Source: Prescottella equi (GTDB taxonomy: Bacteria > Actinomycetota > Actinomycetes > Mycobacteriales > Mycobacteriaceae). From it: a stretch of DNA of 64,000 nt. How positions within the stretch are numbered: the first letter of the stretch is position 1; each line of letters begins with the position of its first letter. Position numbers and translations under genes: made by a program. The notes under the pieces are model-generated. The model was not told where the DNA came from, ran no database searches, and saw nothing but the letters and a program-made list of their open reading frames with translations. Below, piece by piece: positions 53,710 to 63,000 of this stretch. Where the stretch lies: the NCBI RefSeq assembly GCF_020171745.1, contig NZ_JAIVAH010000022.1, positions 186,001 through 250,000 of the forward strand, written 5' to 3'.

Positions 53710-55107
53710 CTAGGAGTGCTGGTCGGCGGGAACCGGTTCGTGGAACAACTCGGACTGGGCCGTGCGGTCGCGGATGTTGACGACGACGCCGCGGAACCGG
53801 GCGATCGGCGGCAGCACCAGGACGCCACCGTCGACGCTGCGGATCAGCTGCAGCCGGTCGAGGAGCGCAATCGCGTTGCGGCGCAGGCCGTTGCGGTCGG
53901 CCTGCCACTGCGCGGCGAAGGTCCGTCCGAACCGGAGGACGAGTTCGTCGACGGCGGCGGTGACCCACTCGTCGTCGAGGAGCGCGTACCGAGCGGGTTC
54001 GACGGTGTCGTCGGCGTGCTCCGCCGGGTCCGTCGGCAGGGCCGGCTCGAACGCGTCGGCCAGCTGCTCGAAGATCCCGGCGCGCGGGATCGCGGAGTCC
54101 AGTCGCTCGATCAGCTCGGCCTGGTCGGTCGTCGGCAACGGGTGCCGGGGGAGCGGTGGGGCGTCGAGATCGAGGACGCGGTCGGCCATCTCGCCGGCGA
54201 GGAGCAGGGCCACCTGCGCGATGGTGCCGGTGCTCGGGAACCGCACGTCGGACATCCGGCCCGACGGATCGATCATCGCGATGCCCTCGGCGCGGCGTTC
54301 GGCGACCAGCCCGGTGAGGTCCTCGACGTCGGCCGCCGTGCGGGGCAGCGCCAACTGCAGCCGCTCGTCGTCGGTGAGACTGTCCGCGTACACGACGGGG
54401 CGTTCGACCAGCGCGCGCCGCATCCGACGGGCGGTCTCCCGGGCATCGGTGGGGCGGTGGGCGGTGATGTCGTCGACGGGCACTGCCTCGCCGGCCAGCA
54501 GGGAACGCGCCGACGTCACGTGCTGCAGGGCCCGCGGTGGACGGAACAGCGCCACGACGACGGACCGGTCGATGTCGTAGAGGGCCTCGCCCGCATCGGG
54601 ATTCGACGCCCACCCGCCCGCGTCGCCGTCGGCGAGGACGATCGCGCCTCGCGCGGCGAGCCAGCCGACGGCGTCGACGAACGCGTCTCGGTCCGCGGCC
54701 CGGTCGGTGGACAGCGCCACGCCGGGGACCTGCGCGGCCTCGGTCGCGACGTGATCCGCCAGCTCCGACAGCGTGATCTGGTTGCCGGCGCGGCCCAGGG
54801 CGGCGAGCGCCAGCGCCAGGTACGCGTAACGGTGCCGGTCGAACGCGCGGTCGTTGCTCGTGCGCGCCGGGGCACCCGGCTCGAGCCGGTCCGCGACCGT
54901 GAACAGCCGCGCGGTGGTCTCGGTGACCTCCAGCCGGTACCCGAACAGCTCGAGCAGGTCGTCGCGGAGCTCGGTGGCCCACCGCCGCAGCAGCGGCAGC
55001 GCTAGCCGATCGGGATAGGTCTGCGTCACAAGGTGGTTCGAGAGAATGACGCGGGCCGCCCGCTGGTACGAATCGAGGTCGAGCGGGGAGACTGAACGGT
55101 TCCTCAT
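53710..55107 (-). CDS. jetB: JetB/MukE-like condensin subunit (TIGR02678)
   Basis: A 465-residue protein fitting the TIGR02678 (DUF2398) family, the MukE-like subunit of type I Wadjet. It begins DLDSYQRAARVILSNHLVTQ with the typical winged-helix start, then LDLDAPPLPRHPLPTTDQAE in the second half and a C-terminal winged helix FRGVVVNIRDRTAQ. MukE-type proteins bind the kleisin and DNA. Its ATG overlaps the jetA stop (ATGA). Confidence 0.9.
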   Translation of the reverse strand: MRNRSVSPLDLDSYQRAARVILSNHLVTQTYPDRLALPLLRRWATELRDDLLELFGYRLEVTETTARLFTVADRLEPGAPARTSNDRAFDRHRYAYLALALAALGRAGNQITLSELADHVATEAAQVPGVALSTDRAADRDAFVDAVGWLAARGAIVLADGDAGGWASNPDAGEALYDIDRSVVVALFRPPRALQHVTSARSLLAGEAVPVDDITAHRPTDARETARRMRRALVERPVVYADSLTDDERLQLALPRTAADVEDLTGLVAERRAEGIAMIDPSGRMSDVRFPSTGTIAQVALLLAGEMADRVLDLDAPPLPRHPLPTTDQAELIERLDSAIPRAGIFEQLADAFEPALPTDPAEHADDTVEPARYALLDDEWVTAAVDELVLRFGRTFAAQWQADRNGLRRNAIALLDRLQLIRSVDGGVLVLPPIARFRGVVVNIRDRTAQSELFHEPVPADQHS

Positions 55108-56618
55108 CGGACGCTCACCCGCAATCCGTCCAGGTGAAGCTTGCCGCGCGCGGTCTGCACGACGGTCGATTCGCCGTACGGGCTGAGCGTCAGCTTGACG
55201 CCGTTCTCCGATCCGGTGGAGCTGGGAACGGATCCGGTGACCGGAACCCGTGCGGTGAGTGCCGCGTTGAGCAGGCTGAGCAGGACGTCGGTCTCCTGCT
55301 CGTCGAGTACGCGGTCGTAGGCGCCGGACGCGGCCAGCGACGACGCCGCGATCGCGCGGGCGCGCTGCGAGGCCAACTGTTCCTCACGAAGTCGGCGGAT
55401 GCTGCCCTCGTTGCGCTGCATGCGCGACGGCATCCCGGGCTGCGCGGCGCGGCCGGTCTCGGCGAGCGTGCGGGAGATCTCCACCGGAGTCGCGTCCCAC
55501 CACGACCGGGACTCGGGAATGATGTCCGCGTCCGGATGCACCATCGACAGGTGCCGCGGCCGGCCCAGATCGAAGACGAGTTGGAACAGGGCGTGCGCCG
55601 AATCCTCGTCGGGTGTCGCGGCGAACCAGCCGGCGAGGTGCCGCAACTGGCTCTCCCGGCTCACGCCGCCGCGGCGGGTCTCGGTGACCCGGCGCAGCAG
55701 CGACAGCACCGCCGCGATCGCGCTCATCGTGCCCTCCCGCAGCCGGTCGGATTCGCTCGGCCCCGCGGCCGCGACGAACCACTGCGCCAGTCCGGACCAG
55801 CGCGCCCGCCAATCGGATTCGCGCTCCTCACGGGACAGGAAGACCCGGTCGTCGCTGGCGGCGGCCCGGGCGATCAGCGATTCGATCCCGGTCGCCTCCA
55901 CGTTCGCGATGGCCGCGCCCAGCTTCGGGGCGTACCGCGCGAGGTCGGAGCTGAACTCGCGCATGTGGCTGAGCAGCGCGTCCTTGTGGGAGAGGAAGGC
56001 CTCCGGCGTGATCTCCGTGGTGCGCACCAGATCGCCGAGCATCAGGTAGAACTGGGCGGCCCTCGCGGCCATGTCGGTGAGCGTCGAGTCCAGGCGGGCG
56101 AGCTTGCGGTAGATGAGGTCGCCGTCGCCGTGCCGGTTGGCCTGGGCGAGTTCCTCGAGGTCGGCGAGCAGATCGGGCAGCGCGAGGCGCGAGAGGGTCG
56201 CGTCCTCGAGGCGTGCGCCCAGCAGCTCCTCGACGGCTCGGAAGGCCAGGTAGCCGGCCTGGCTGAACTGGTACACGAAGTGCCGGTTCCGGTACTCGGC
56301 GAGCGTCGCGGCGCGGCTGCCGTCGTAGCTGCGTTCGAGCACGCCCCACGTGTGCAGCTGCTCGAGCAAGGGAGTGATGTCACCGGAGGTGAGCGCGCCC
56401 GAGGGATCGTCGCCGGTGATGCGGGTGAGGATGTCGGCGACCTCGCCGGCATGCAGCAGCACAACGTAGTTGGCGCGCGCATGGTCGAAGGCGCGCATCA
56501 CCCACAGATAGTCGGTGCGCTTCTCCGCCGTGGTGAAGGAGAACAGCCGCAACCGGTCCTCGCGCACCGCGAAGTCGACGTCCGCGACGGACGCGCGCGG
56601 GTCACCTGAATCGCTCAC
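55104..56618 (-). CDS. jetA: JetA/MukF-like kleisin subunit (TIGR02677)
   Basis: A 504-residue TIGR02677 (DUF2397) protein, the MukF-like kleisin of type I Wadjet. The N-terminal RLRLFSFTTAEKRTDYLWVM and HFVYQFSQAGYLAFRAVEEL blocks are typical; a helical centre and a C-terminal winged helix follow. The kleisin links the two JetC heads and carries JetB. The GTG start follows a TAGGCT -10-like box by 6 nt, giving a probable leaderless mRNA. It is the first gene of jetA-jetB-jetC. Confidence 0.9.
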   Translation of the reverse strand: MSDSGDPRASVADVDFAVREDRLRLFSFTTAEKRTDYLWVMRAFDHARANYVVLLHAGEVADILTRITGDDPSGALTSGDITPLLEQLHTWGVLERSYDGSRAATLAEYRNRHFVYQFSQAGYLAFRAVEELLGARLEDATLSRLALPDLLADLEELAQANRHGDGDLIYRKLARLDSTLTDMAARAAQFYLMLGDLVRTTEITPEAFLSHKDALLSHMREFSSDLARYAPKLGAAIANVEATGIESLIARAAASDDRVFLSREERESDWRARWSGLAQWFVAAAGPSESDRLREGTMSAIAAVLSLLRRVTETRRGGVSRESQLRHLAGWFAATPDEDSAHALFQLVFDLGRPRHLSMVHPDADIIPESRSWWDATPVEISRTLAETGRAAQPGMPSRMQRNEGSIRRLREEQLASQRARAIAASSLAASGAYDRVLDEQETDVLLSLLNAALTARVPVTGSVPSSTGSENGVKLTLSPYGESTVVQTARGKLHLDGLRVSVR

Positions 56619-56667
56619 CGTGACAGCCTAGGGCGTGGGCCGGTCCACGAGCGAACACGCCGGTCGG

Positions 56668-57738
56668 TCACCTGTGGCGGCGCATCTCGCGGCGCCAGGC
56701 GGACTCGTCCGCGCGCAGCATCGTCAGCTGGTAGTCGGCGGCATCGGGATGCCGGAACGGTCCGGCGACGAGATCCGCGTAGGCGTGGGACTGGGCGACG
56801 CAGCGCACTCCGGCACGGATCTGCATGCGCTCGAACACGACCGCAGACCAGGGTGTCGCGATCACGACGTCGCCGCCGCCGTCGACGGGACGTAGGTCGA
56901 ACTCGGACGCGAAGGCGTCCACGTCGTCGGCATACATTTCGAGCACGTCGGCCTTCGCGTAGTCGGTAGCGCCGATACCGGTCACCGCGTAACCGAGGTC
57001 GCCGTTGCTCGCGGCGAGCCGCTCACGCAGGTCGTCGAGTCCGTCGGGCGACGCGAAACGCCGCGTGGGGCAGGGCTTGCGATCGGTCGCCCACGCCCGC
57101 AGCATGTGCTCCCAACGGACGCCGGTGACGGGGCCGCGCGGCATGCGGCTGAGCAGCTCGCGCTCGAACAGCACCTCGACCACGCGATAAGCGGCACCGG
57201 TCGAGGCACCCGACAGCTTGATCAGTTCGGGCACCGACACCTCGCCGACGTGGTCGGCGAGGGCGCGAACGATCCGCTCGGACGGCTCACCCGTGAGGAC
57301 CCCGGACGGGCGGCCCGGTCCCCGCCACGGATCCGCGTCGGCGCCCCGGTTGCGCACCCAGATCGCGGGACGGTCCGCGACGAGCGTGAGGTTGCCGGTG
57401 GCGTCGGCGTACGAGATGCCGTGCGAGTCGAGTTGCCGGCGCACCGGGTCCGACAGGTAGTGCGCGCACACGAAACCCCGGTCGCTGTCGGTGAGCTCGT
57501 TCGCGATGCGGGCGATGTCGCCGCTCAGGACGCCCTTGGACGTGATGATCGAGTACGACACCGTGTCACCGTCGGGGGCGGTGACGAGCAGCCGGTTCGG
57601 AGCGGCGGGGGAGCGGGGACGGTCGGCCGACACGCTCCAGCCGTTGGGCAGCGCGACTTCGAGCCACGACACGGCGCGACGGTAGATGTCGATGCCGCGC
57701 TCGGGGCGAGGGTTCGGTGCAACGTCCGTGATGCTCAC
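56668..57738 (-). CDS. Winged-helix protein resembling AbiEi-type regulators
   Basis: A 356-residue protein upstream of jetA by 49 bp. Residues 1-125 look like an alpha/beta nuclease-like or nucleotide-binding fold (RRQLDSHGISYADATGNLTL, the pattern of AbiEi-family N-termini), then a winged helix ALADHVGEVSVPELIKLSGA (about 155-175) and a C-terminal domain FERMQIRAGVRCVAQSHAYAD. This arrangement is like AbiEi-type antitoxins/regulators of Actinobacteria. The GTG at 57738 is preceded at 7 nt by TACTGT, so it is leaderless. It could control the jet genes or be a separate anti-phage component; no toxin partner (AbiEii) is present. Confidence 0.6.
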   Translation of the reverse strand: MSITDVAPNPRPERGIDIYRRAVSWLEVALPNGWSVSADRPRSPAAPNRLLVTAPDGDTVSYSIITSKGVLSGDIARIANELTDSDRGFVCAHYLSDPVRRQLDSHGISYADATGNLTLVADRPAIWVRNRGADADPWRGPGRPSGVLTGEPSERIVRALADHVGEVSVPELIKLSGASTGAAYRVVEVLFERELLSRMPRGPVTGVRWEHMLRAWATDRKPCPTRRFASPDGLDDLRERLAASNGDLGYAVTGIGATDYAKADVLEMYADDVDAFASEFDLRPVDGGGDVVIATPWSAVVFERMQIRAGVRCVAQSHAYADLVAGPFRHPDAADYQLTMLRADESAWRREMRRHR

Positions 57739-57876
57739 ATTCGTCACAGTAGTCACTCTGTGCACTACGGAACCACCAGAAACTCCGAAATCGGCTCGGC
57801 GTGTCGCGTGGAGATCTGCCCGGGACGGAAACGCTGGAATTACCGAATCTGGCCGGTTACCGGACACCGTTCGGCT

Positions 57877-57894
57877 GCGGTTCTCGAGAACCGC
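57877..57894. terminator. Perfect 18-bp palindrome downstream of the MFS gene
   Basis: GCGGTTCTCGAGAACCGC folds into a hairpin with a 7-bp stem and TCGA loop, 22 bp after the MFS stop. It may be a terminator (no T run) or an operator for the gene that starts at 57738. Confidence 0.45.
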
Positions 57895-57915
57895 CTTCGA
57901 CGCCGAGGGCGCGAG

Positions 57916-59067
57916 TCAGTCGGCCCGTGGATTGCGGGGCATGAGCAGCGGCGGCACCACCGCGAGGAGCAGTGCGGGCAGCAGGAAGCTTGCGCTCGGA
58001 TGGGCCGCGTACAGCGGGGTGAGGGTGAGCGGCGCGAGCGCCGATCCGGAGAAGCGGAAGGACTGCACCACCGAGACCGCGCCACCGCGGTTGCCGCCTG
58101 CGCCGCCGAGGACCGCGGCGTTGACGCCGACCAGGAGGAACTGGGACGCCACACCGGCCACGAACCAGGCAACCGCCGCGACCGCGACGTAGCCGACGGT
58201 GCCGGCGACGGCCACCAGGGCCGCGCCGGCGAGGGCGCCGAGCACGACGGTCCTGCGGGCGCCGATCCGGTCGATCAGCGTGCCGACCGGGCGGGCGGTG
58301 AGGATGCCCGCGACGCCGAAGCCGGTCAGGAGCAGCCCGCGGGCTGCCGGGCTCATGCCGAAGACATCCTCGGCGCGGAAGGCGAGCAGGAAGCCCAGAC
58401 CACCGAGCGCGCCCCAGCCGAGCAGCGCGACGACGCCGACCCGGAGCACGTCCGGCCGGAGCGCATCACGAAGCCGGGCGCCGGTGTCCGCGGGGATGGT
58501 GCGCGCGGCGTCGGGCAGGCCGACGGCGCCGAGCAGGCCCGCCACCAGGGCGATCGCGAGGAAAGCGAGTCGCCAGTTGGCTTCTGCGGCCAGGCCTCCG
58601 ATCAGCGGCGCACTGGTCTGGCCGGCCGCCTGGAGTGCGCCGAAAGCCCCGAGCGCCCGGCCGAGTTTGTGCTGCGGCGTCATCGCGGCCAGCGTCGCCA
58701 GCAGGAGGGGAGTGGTGAACGCGTTGGCGCAGCCCTGGAGCACGCGGGCGCCGAGGAACAGTTCGAGTGTCGGAGCGGCGAAACAGGCCAGCGACGCCGC
58801 GAGATACACGCCGTACGCGACGCGCACCGTCCGCATCCGGCCCCACCGTGCGCCGAGCGTGCCGGACACGAGCATCACGAGCGCGAACGGCAGCAGATAG
58901 GCCGTCAGCGAGGTCGCCGCGGCGGCCGCGTCGACGCCGAGTCCGTCACCGATCTCCGGGAGCATCGACGTGACGACGCCGCCACCGAACGGGCCCAGGA
59001 AACCGCCCGCGTACAGCGCCGAGCGTTGCAGCGCCGGGCGCAGGCCGGCGCTGCCGTCCGAACTCAC
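57916..59067 (-). CDS. Major facilitator superfamily transporter
   Basis: A 383-residue MFS transporter with about 12 membrane helices. Features are LGARWGRMRTVRVAYG between helices 2 and 3 (the usual GxxxxRxGRR loop) and RPVGTLIDRIGARRTVVLGA in the second half. Substrate unknown. Its GTG start overlaps the stop of the PAC2 gene (GTGA), so the two are co-translated. Confidence 0.9.
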   Translation of the reverse strand: MSSDGSAGLRPALQRSALYAGGFLGPFGGGVVTSMLPEIGDGLGVDAAAAATSLTAYLLPFALVMLVSGTLGARWGRMRTVRVAYGVYLAASLACFAAPTLELFLGARVLQGCANAFTTPLLLATLAAMTPQHKLGRALGAFGALQAAGQTSAPLIGGLAAEANWRLAFLAIALVAGLLGAVGLPDAARTIPADTGARLRDALRPDVLRVGVVALLGWGALGGLGFLLAFRAEDVFGMSPAARGLLLTGFGVAGILTARPVGTLIDRIGARRTVVLGALAGAALVAVAGTVGYVAVAAVAWFVAGVASQFLLVGVNAAVLGGAGGNRGGAVSVVQSFRFSGSALAPLTLTPLYAAHPSASFLLPALLLAVVPPLLMPRNPRAD

Positions 59068-59972
59068 GCCCCGAAGCGACCCGGTCCGCGCCGACGCAGG
59101 TAGCGCTCGAACTCGGCCGCCAGGGCGTCCCCGTCGATCTTCGAGATCGCCTCGGAGATGTCGGTCTCCGCGTCTCCCCGTTCCTCGAGCGAGCGCACGT
59201 ACTCGGCGATCTCCTCGTCGTCCTGGGTCATCTCGGACACCGATTCCTCCCAGTCCTCGGCCTGGTTCGGGAGGTCGCCCAGCGGCACCTCGATGTCGAG
59301 GACCTCCTCGACGCGCTGGAGCAGGGCGACCGTCGCCTTGGGGTTGGGCGGCTGCGACACGTAGTGGGGGACCGCGGCCCAGAACGACACCGCCGGAACG
59401 CCGGCCTTGACGCACGCGTCCTGCAGCACGCCGGCGATGCCGGTCGGGCCCTCGTATCGGGACTTCTCGAGGCTGAACTGCTCGGCAGCCTCGATGCTGT
59501 GCGCCGTGCCGGTCACCGGTACCGGGCGGCTGTGCGGGGTGTCGGCGAGGAGGGCGCCCAGGATCACGACGGTGTGGACGCCGAGTTCCTCGACGAACTC
59601 GAGCAGCTCGTCGCAGTAGCTGCGCCACCGCATGTTCGGCTCGATGCCGCGCAACAGCAGCACGTCACGGTCACTGCCCGGAGGGGTGCACAGCGACAGC
59701 TGGGTAGTGGGCCACACGATCTCTCGCGTGACCCCGTCGACCTGCCGAATGATCGGCCGGTTGACCTGGTAGTCGTAGTAGTCCTCGGAGTCCAGCTCGG
59801 CGAGCGGCTTGGCGTCCCACGTCAACTCGAGGTGCTCGACGGCCCCGCTCGCGGCGTCGCCGGCGTCGTTCCAGCCTTCGAAAGCGGCGATCAACACGGG
59901 ATCGCGCAGGGGTGGCACGTCCGCGTCGGTATCGTCCGTAGCGGAGGTGTCGGGGAACTCGGGTGAACTCAC
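59064..59972 (-). CDS. PAC2 family protein
   Basis: A 302-residue PAC2 protein, equivalent to Rv2125 near metH. Motifs: LRDPVLIAAFEGWNDAGDAA near the start, VNRPIIRQVDG, LVLRGIEPNMRWRSY-like sequence and VVILGALLADTPHSRPVPVT. PAC2 proteins assist proteasome assembly in eukaryotes; the bacterial role is not established. The start is a GTG; it is divergent from metH, 51 bp away. Confidence 0.88.
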   Translation of the reverse strand: MSSPEFPDTSATDDTDADVPPLRDPVLIAAFEGWNDAGDAASGAVEHLELTWDAKPLAELDSEDYYDYQVNRPIIRQVDGVTREIVWPTTQLSLCTPPGSDRDVLLLRGIEPNMRWRSYCDELLEFVEELGVHTVVILGALLADTPHSRPVPVTGTAHSIEAAEQFSLEKSRYEGPTGIAGVLQDACVKAGVPAVSFWAAVPHYVSQPPNPKATVALLQRVEEVLDIEVPLGDLPNQAEDWEESVSEMTQDDEEIAEYVRSLEERGDAETDISEAISKIDGDALAAEFERYLRRRGPGRFGA

Positions 59973-60023
59973 GCACCCAGCCTACGACCAGGGGCCGACG
60001 AGCCGCCCACTACTCTGGACGGC

Positions 60024-63000
60024 ATGTCTGCACCATTCCACTCTGCCCTGCTCGATGCGCTGAAGCAGCGCGTTGTCATCGGCGACGGCGCCATGGGCAC
60101 GATGTTGCAGGCCGCGGATCTGACTCTCGACGACTTCCTCGGCCTCGAAGGCTGCAACGAGATTCTCAACGAGACCCGTCCCGACGTGCTGCGCGACATC
60201 CACCGCGCGTACTTCGAGGCCGGCGCCGACGCGGTCGAAACCAACACTTTCGGTTGCAACCTCCCGAACCTCGCCGACTACGACATCTCCCACCGCATCC
60301 GGGATCTCTCCGAGCGCGGCACCCGGATCGCCCGCGAGGTCGCGGACGAGATGGGCCCCGGACGCGACGGCATGGGCCGCTTCGTCCTCGGCTCGATGGG
60401 CCCGGGCACGAAACTGCCCACCCTCGGCCACGCCCCGTTCGCGGTGCTGCGCGACGCCTACACCGAATCCGCACTCGGCATGATCGAGGGCGGCGCCGAC
60501 GCGATCCTCGTCGAGACGTGCCAGGACCTGCTCCAGGTGAAGGCCGCGATCATCGGCAGCCAGAACGCGATGGAGAAGCTGGGCCGCCGCCTGCCGATCA
60601 TCACGCACGTGACCGTCGAGACCACCGGCACGATGCTGCTCGGCAGCGAGATCGGCGCCGCGCTCACGGCACTCGAACCGCTCGGCATCGACATGATCGG
60701 CCTCAACTGCGCCACCGGCCCGGACGAGATGAGCGAGCACCTGCGGCACCTGTCGCGGCACTCGACGCTGCCGGTGTCGGTGATGCCGAACGCCGGTCTG
60801 CCACAGCTGGGTCCGAACGGGGCCGAGTACCCGCTGTCGGCCGAGGATCTCGCGATCGCGCTCTCGGGCTTCGTGAGCGAGTACGGCCTCGCGTTCGTCG
60901 GCGGTTGCTGTGGCACCACTCCCGAGCACATCCGTCAGGTCGCGGACGCCGTCCGCAAGGTCGAGCAGGCACAGCGCACTCCGCAGCCCGAGGACGGCAC
61001 GTCCTCGCTGTACCAGGCGGTGCCGTTCGACCAGGACGCGTCGATCCTGATGATCGGCGAGCGCACGAACTCCAACGGCTCCAAGGCGTTCCGCGAGGCG
61101 ATGATCGCCGAGGACTACCAGAAGTGCATCGACATCGCGAAGGACCAGACCCGCGACGGCGCGCACATGCTCGACCTCAACGTCGACTACGTCGGCCGCG
61201 ACGGCGCCGCCGACATGGCCGCGCTCGCAAGCCGGTTCGCGACCGCGTCGACGTTGCCGATCATGCTCGACTCGACCGAGCCGGACGTGCTCCGTGCGGG
61301 TCTCGAGCACCTCGGCGGCCGCAGCGCGGTCAACTCGGTGAACTACGAGGACGGCGACGGCCCGACCTCCCGGTACCAGCGAATCATGAAGTTGGTCAAG
61401 GAACACGGTGCCGCCGTGGTGGCCCTGACCATCGACGAGGAGGGCCAGGCCCGCACCGCCGAGCACAAGGTGCGGATCGCCGAGCGGCTGATCCAGGACA
61501 TCACCACGACGTGGGGGCTGTCGCAGTCGGACATCATCATCGACGCGCTCACCTTCCCGATCTCCACGGGTCAGGAGGAGGTGCGCCGCGACGGCATCGA
61601 GACGATCGAGGCGATCCGCGAGATCAAGCGCCGCTACCCGGACGTCCACTTCACGCTGGGTATCTCGAACATCTCGTTCGGCCTCAACCCGGCCGCGCGT
61701 CAGGTGCTGAACTCGGTGTTCCTGCACGAGTGCACCGCGGCCGGCCTCGACACCGCGATCGTGCACGCCTCGAAGATCCTGCCGATGGCGCGGATCCCGG
61801 ACGAGCAGCGCGAGACGGCGCTCGACCTGGTCTACGACCGTCGCCGTGAGGGCTACGACCCGCTGCAGAAGCTCATGGAACTGTTCGAGGGCGTCTCGGC
61901 GGCCTCGGCGCGCGCGTCGCGTGCCGAGGAACTCGCGGCACTGCCGCTGTTCGAACGTCTTGCACGACGGATCGTCGACGGTGAACGGAACGGACTCGAG
62001 GCCGATCTGGATGCCGCGATGCTCGAGCGTCCGCCGCTCGAGATCATCAACGACACGCTGCTGTCGGGCATGAAGACCGTCGGCGAACTGTTCGGCTCCG
62101 GCCAGATGCAGTTGCCCTTCGTGTTGCAGTCCGCCGAGGTCATGAAGGCCGCGGTCGCGCACCTCGAGCCGCACATGGAATCGACCGGCGACGAGGGCAA
62201 GGGCCGGATCGTGCTCGCGACCGTCAAGGGCGACGTGCACGACATCGGCAAGAACCTGGTCGACATCATCCTGTCCAACAACGGGTACGAGGTCGTCAAC
62301 ATCGGCATCAAGCAGCCGATCGCGACCATCCTCGACGTCGCGGTCGACAAGAAGGCCGACGTCATCGGCATGTCGGGCCTGCTCGTGAAGTCGACGGTCG
62401 TGATGAAGGAGAATCTCGAGGAACTCAATGCGAAGGGTGTCGCGGAGCAGTTCCCGGTCCTCCTCGGTGGTGCGGCGCTCACCCGCTCGTACGTCGAGAA
62501 CGACCTGTCCGACGTCTACCAGGGCGAGGTCTCCTACGCGCGGGACGCGTTCGAGGGCCTGAACCTGATGGACACGATCATGGCCACCAAGCGCGGCGAG
62601 GGCCCGGCGCCGGACAGCCCGGAAGCCGTCGCGGCCGCCGAGAAGGCCGCCGAGCGCAAGGCGCGGCACGAGCGTTCGAAGCGGATCGCGGAGAAGCGCA
62701 AGGCCGATGCGGCACCGGTCGATGTGCCGGAGCGGTCCGATGTCGCCGCCGACATCGTCGTGCCGAAGCCGCCGTTCTGGGGAACGCGCATCGTGAAGGG
62801 CATCGCACTGGCCGAGTACTCGGGCCTGCTCGACGAGCGTGCGCTGTTCCTCGGGCAGTGGGGTCTGCGCGGTCAGCGCGCCGGCGACGGCCCGACGTAC
62901 GAGGAGCTGGTCGAGACCGAGGGGCGTCCGCGCCTGCGGTACTGGCTGGACCGGCTCAGCACCGAGGGCGTGCTGCACCATGCCGCCGTCGTCTACGGGT

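Noticed and set aside
59973-60023. Cobalamin riboswitch before metH
   Set aside because: The gap is only 51 bp and holds promoter-like sequence; there is no room for a riboswitch.
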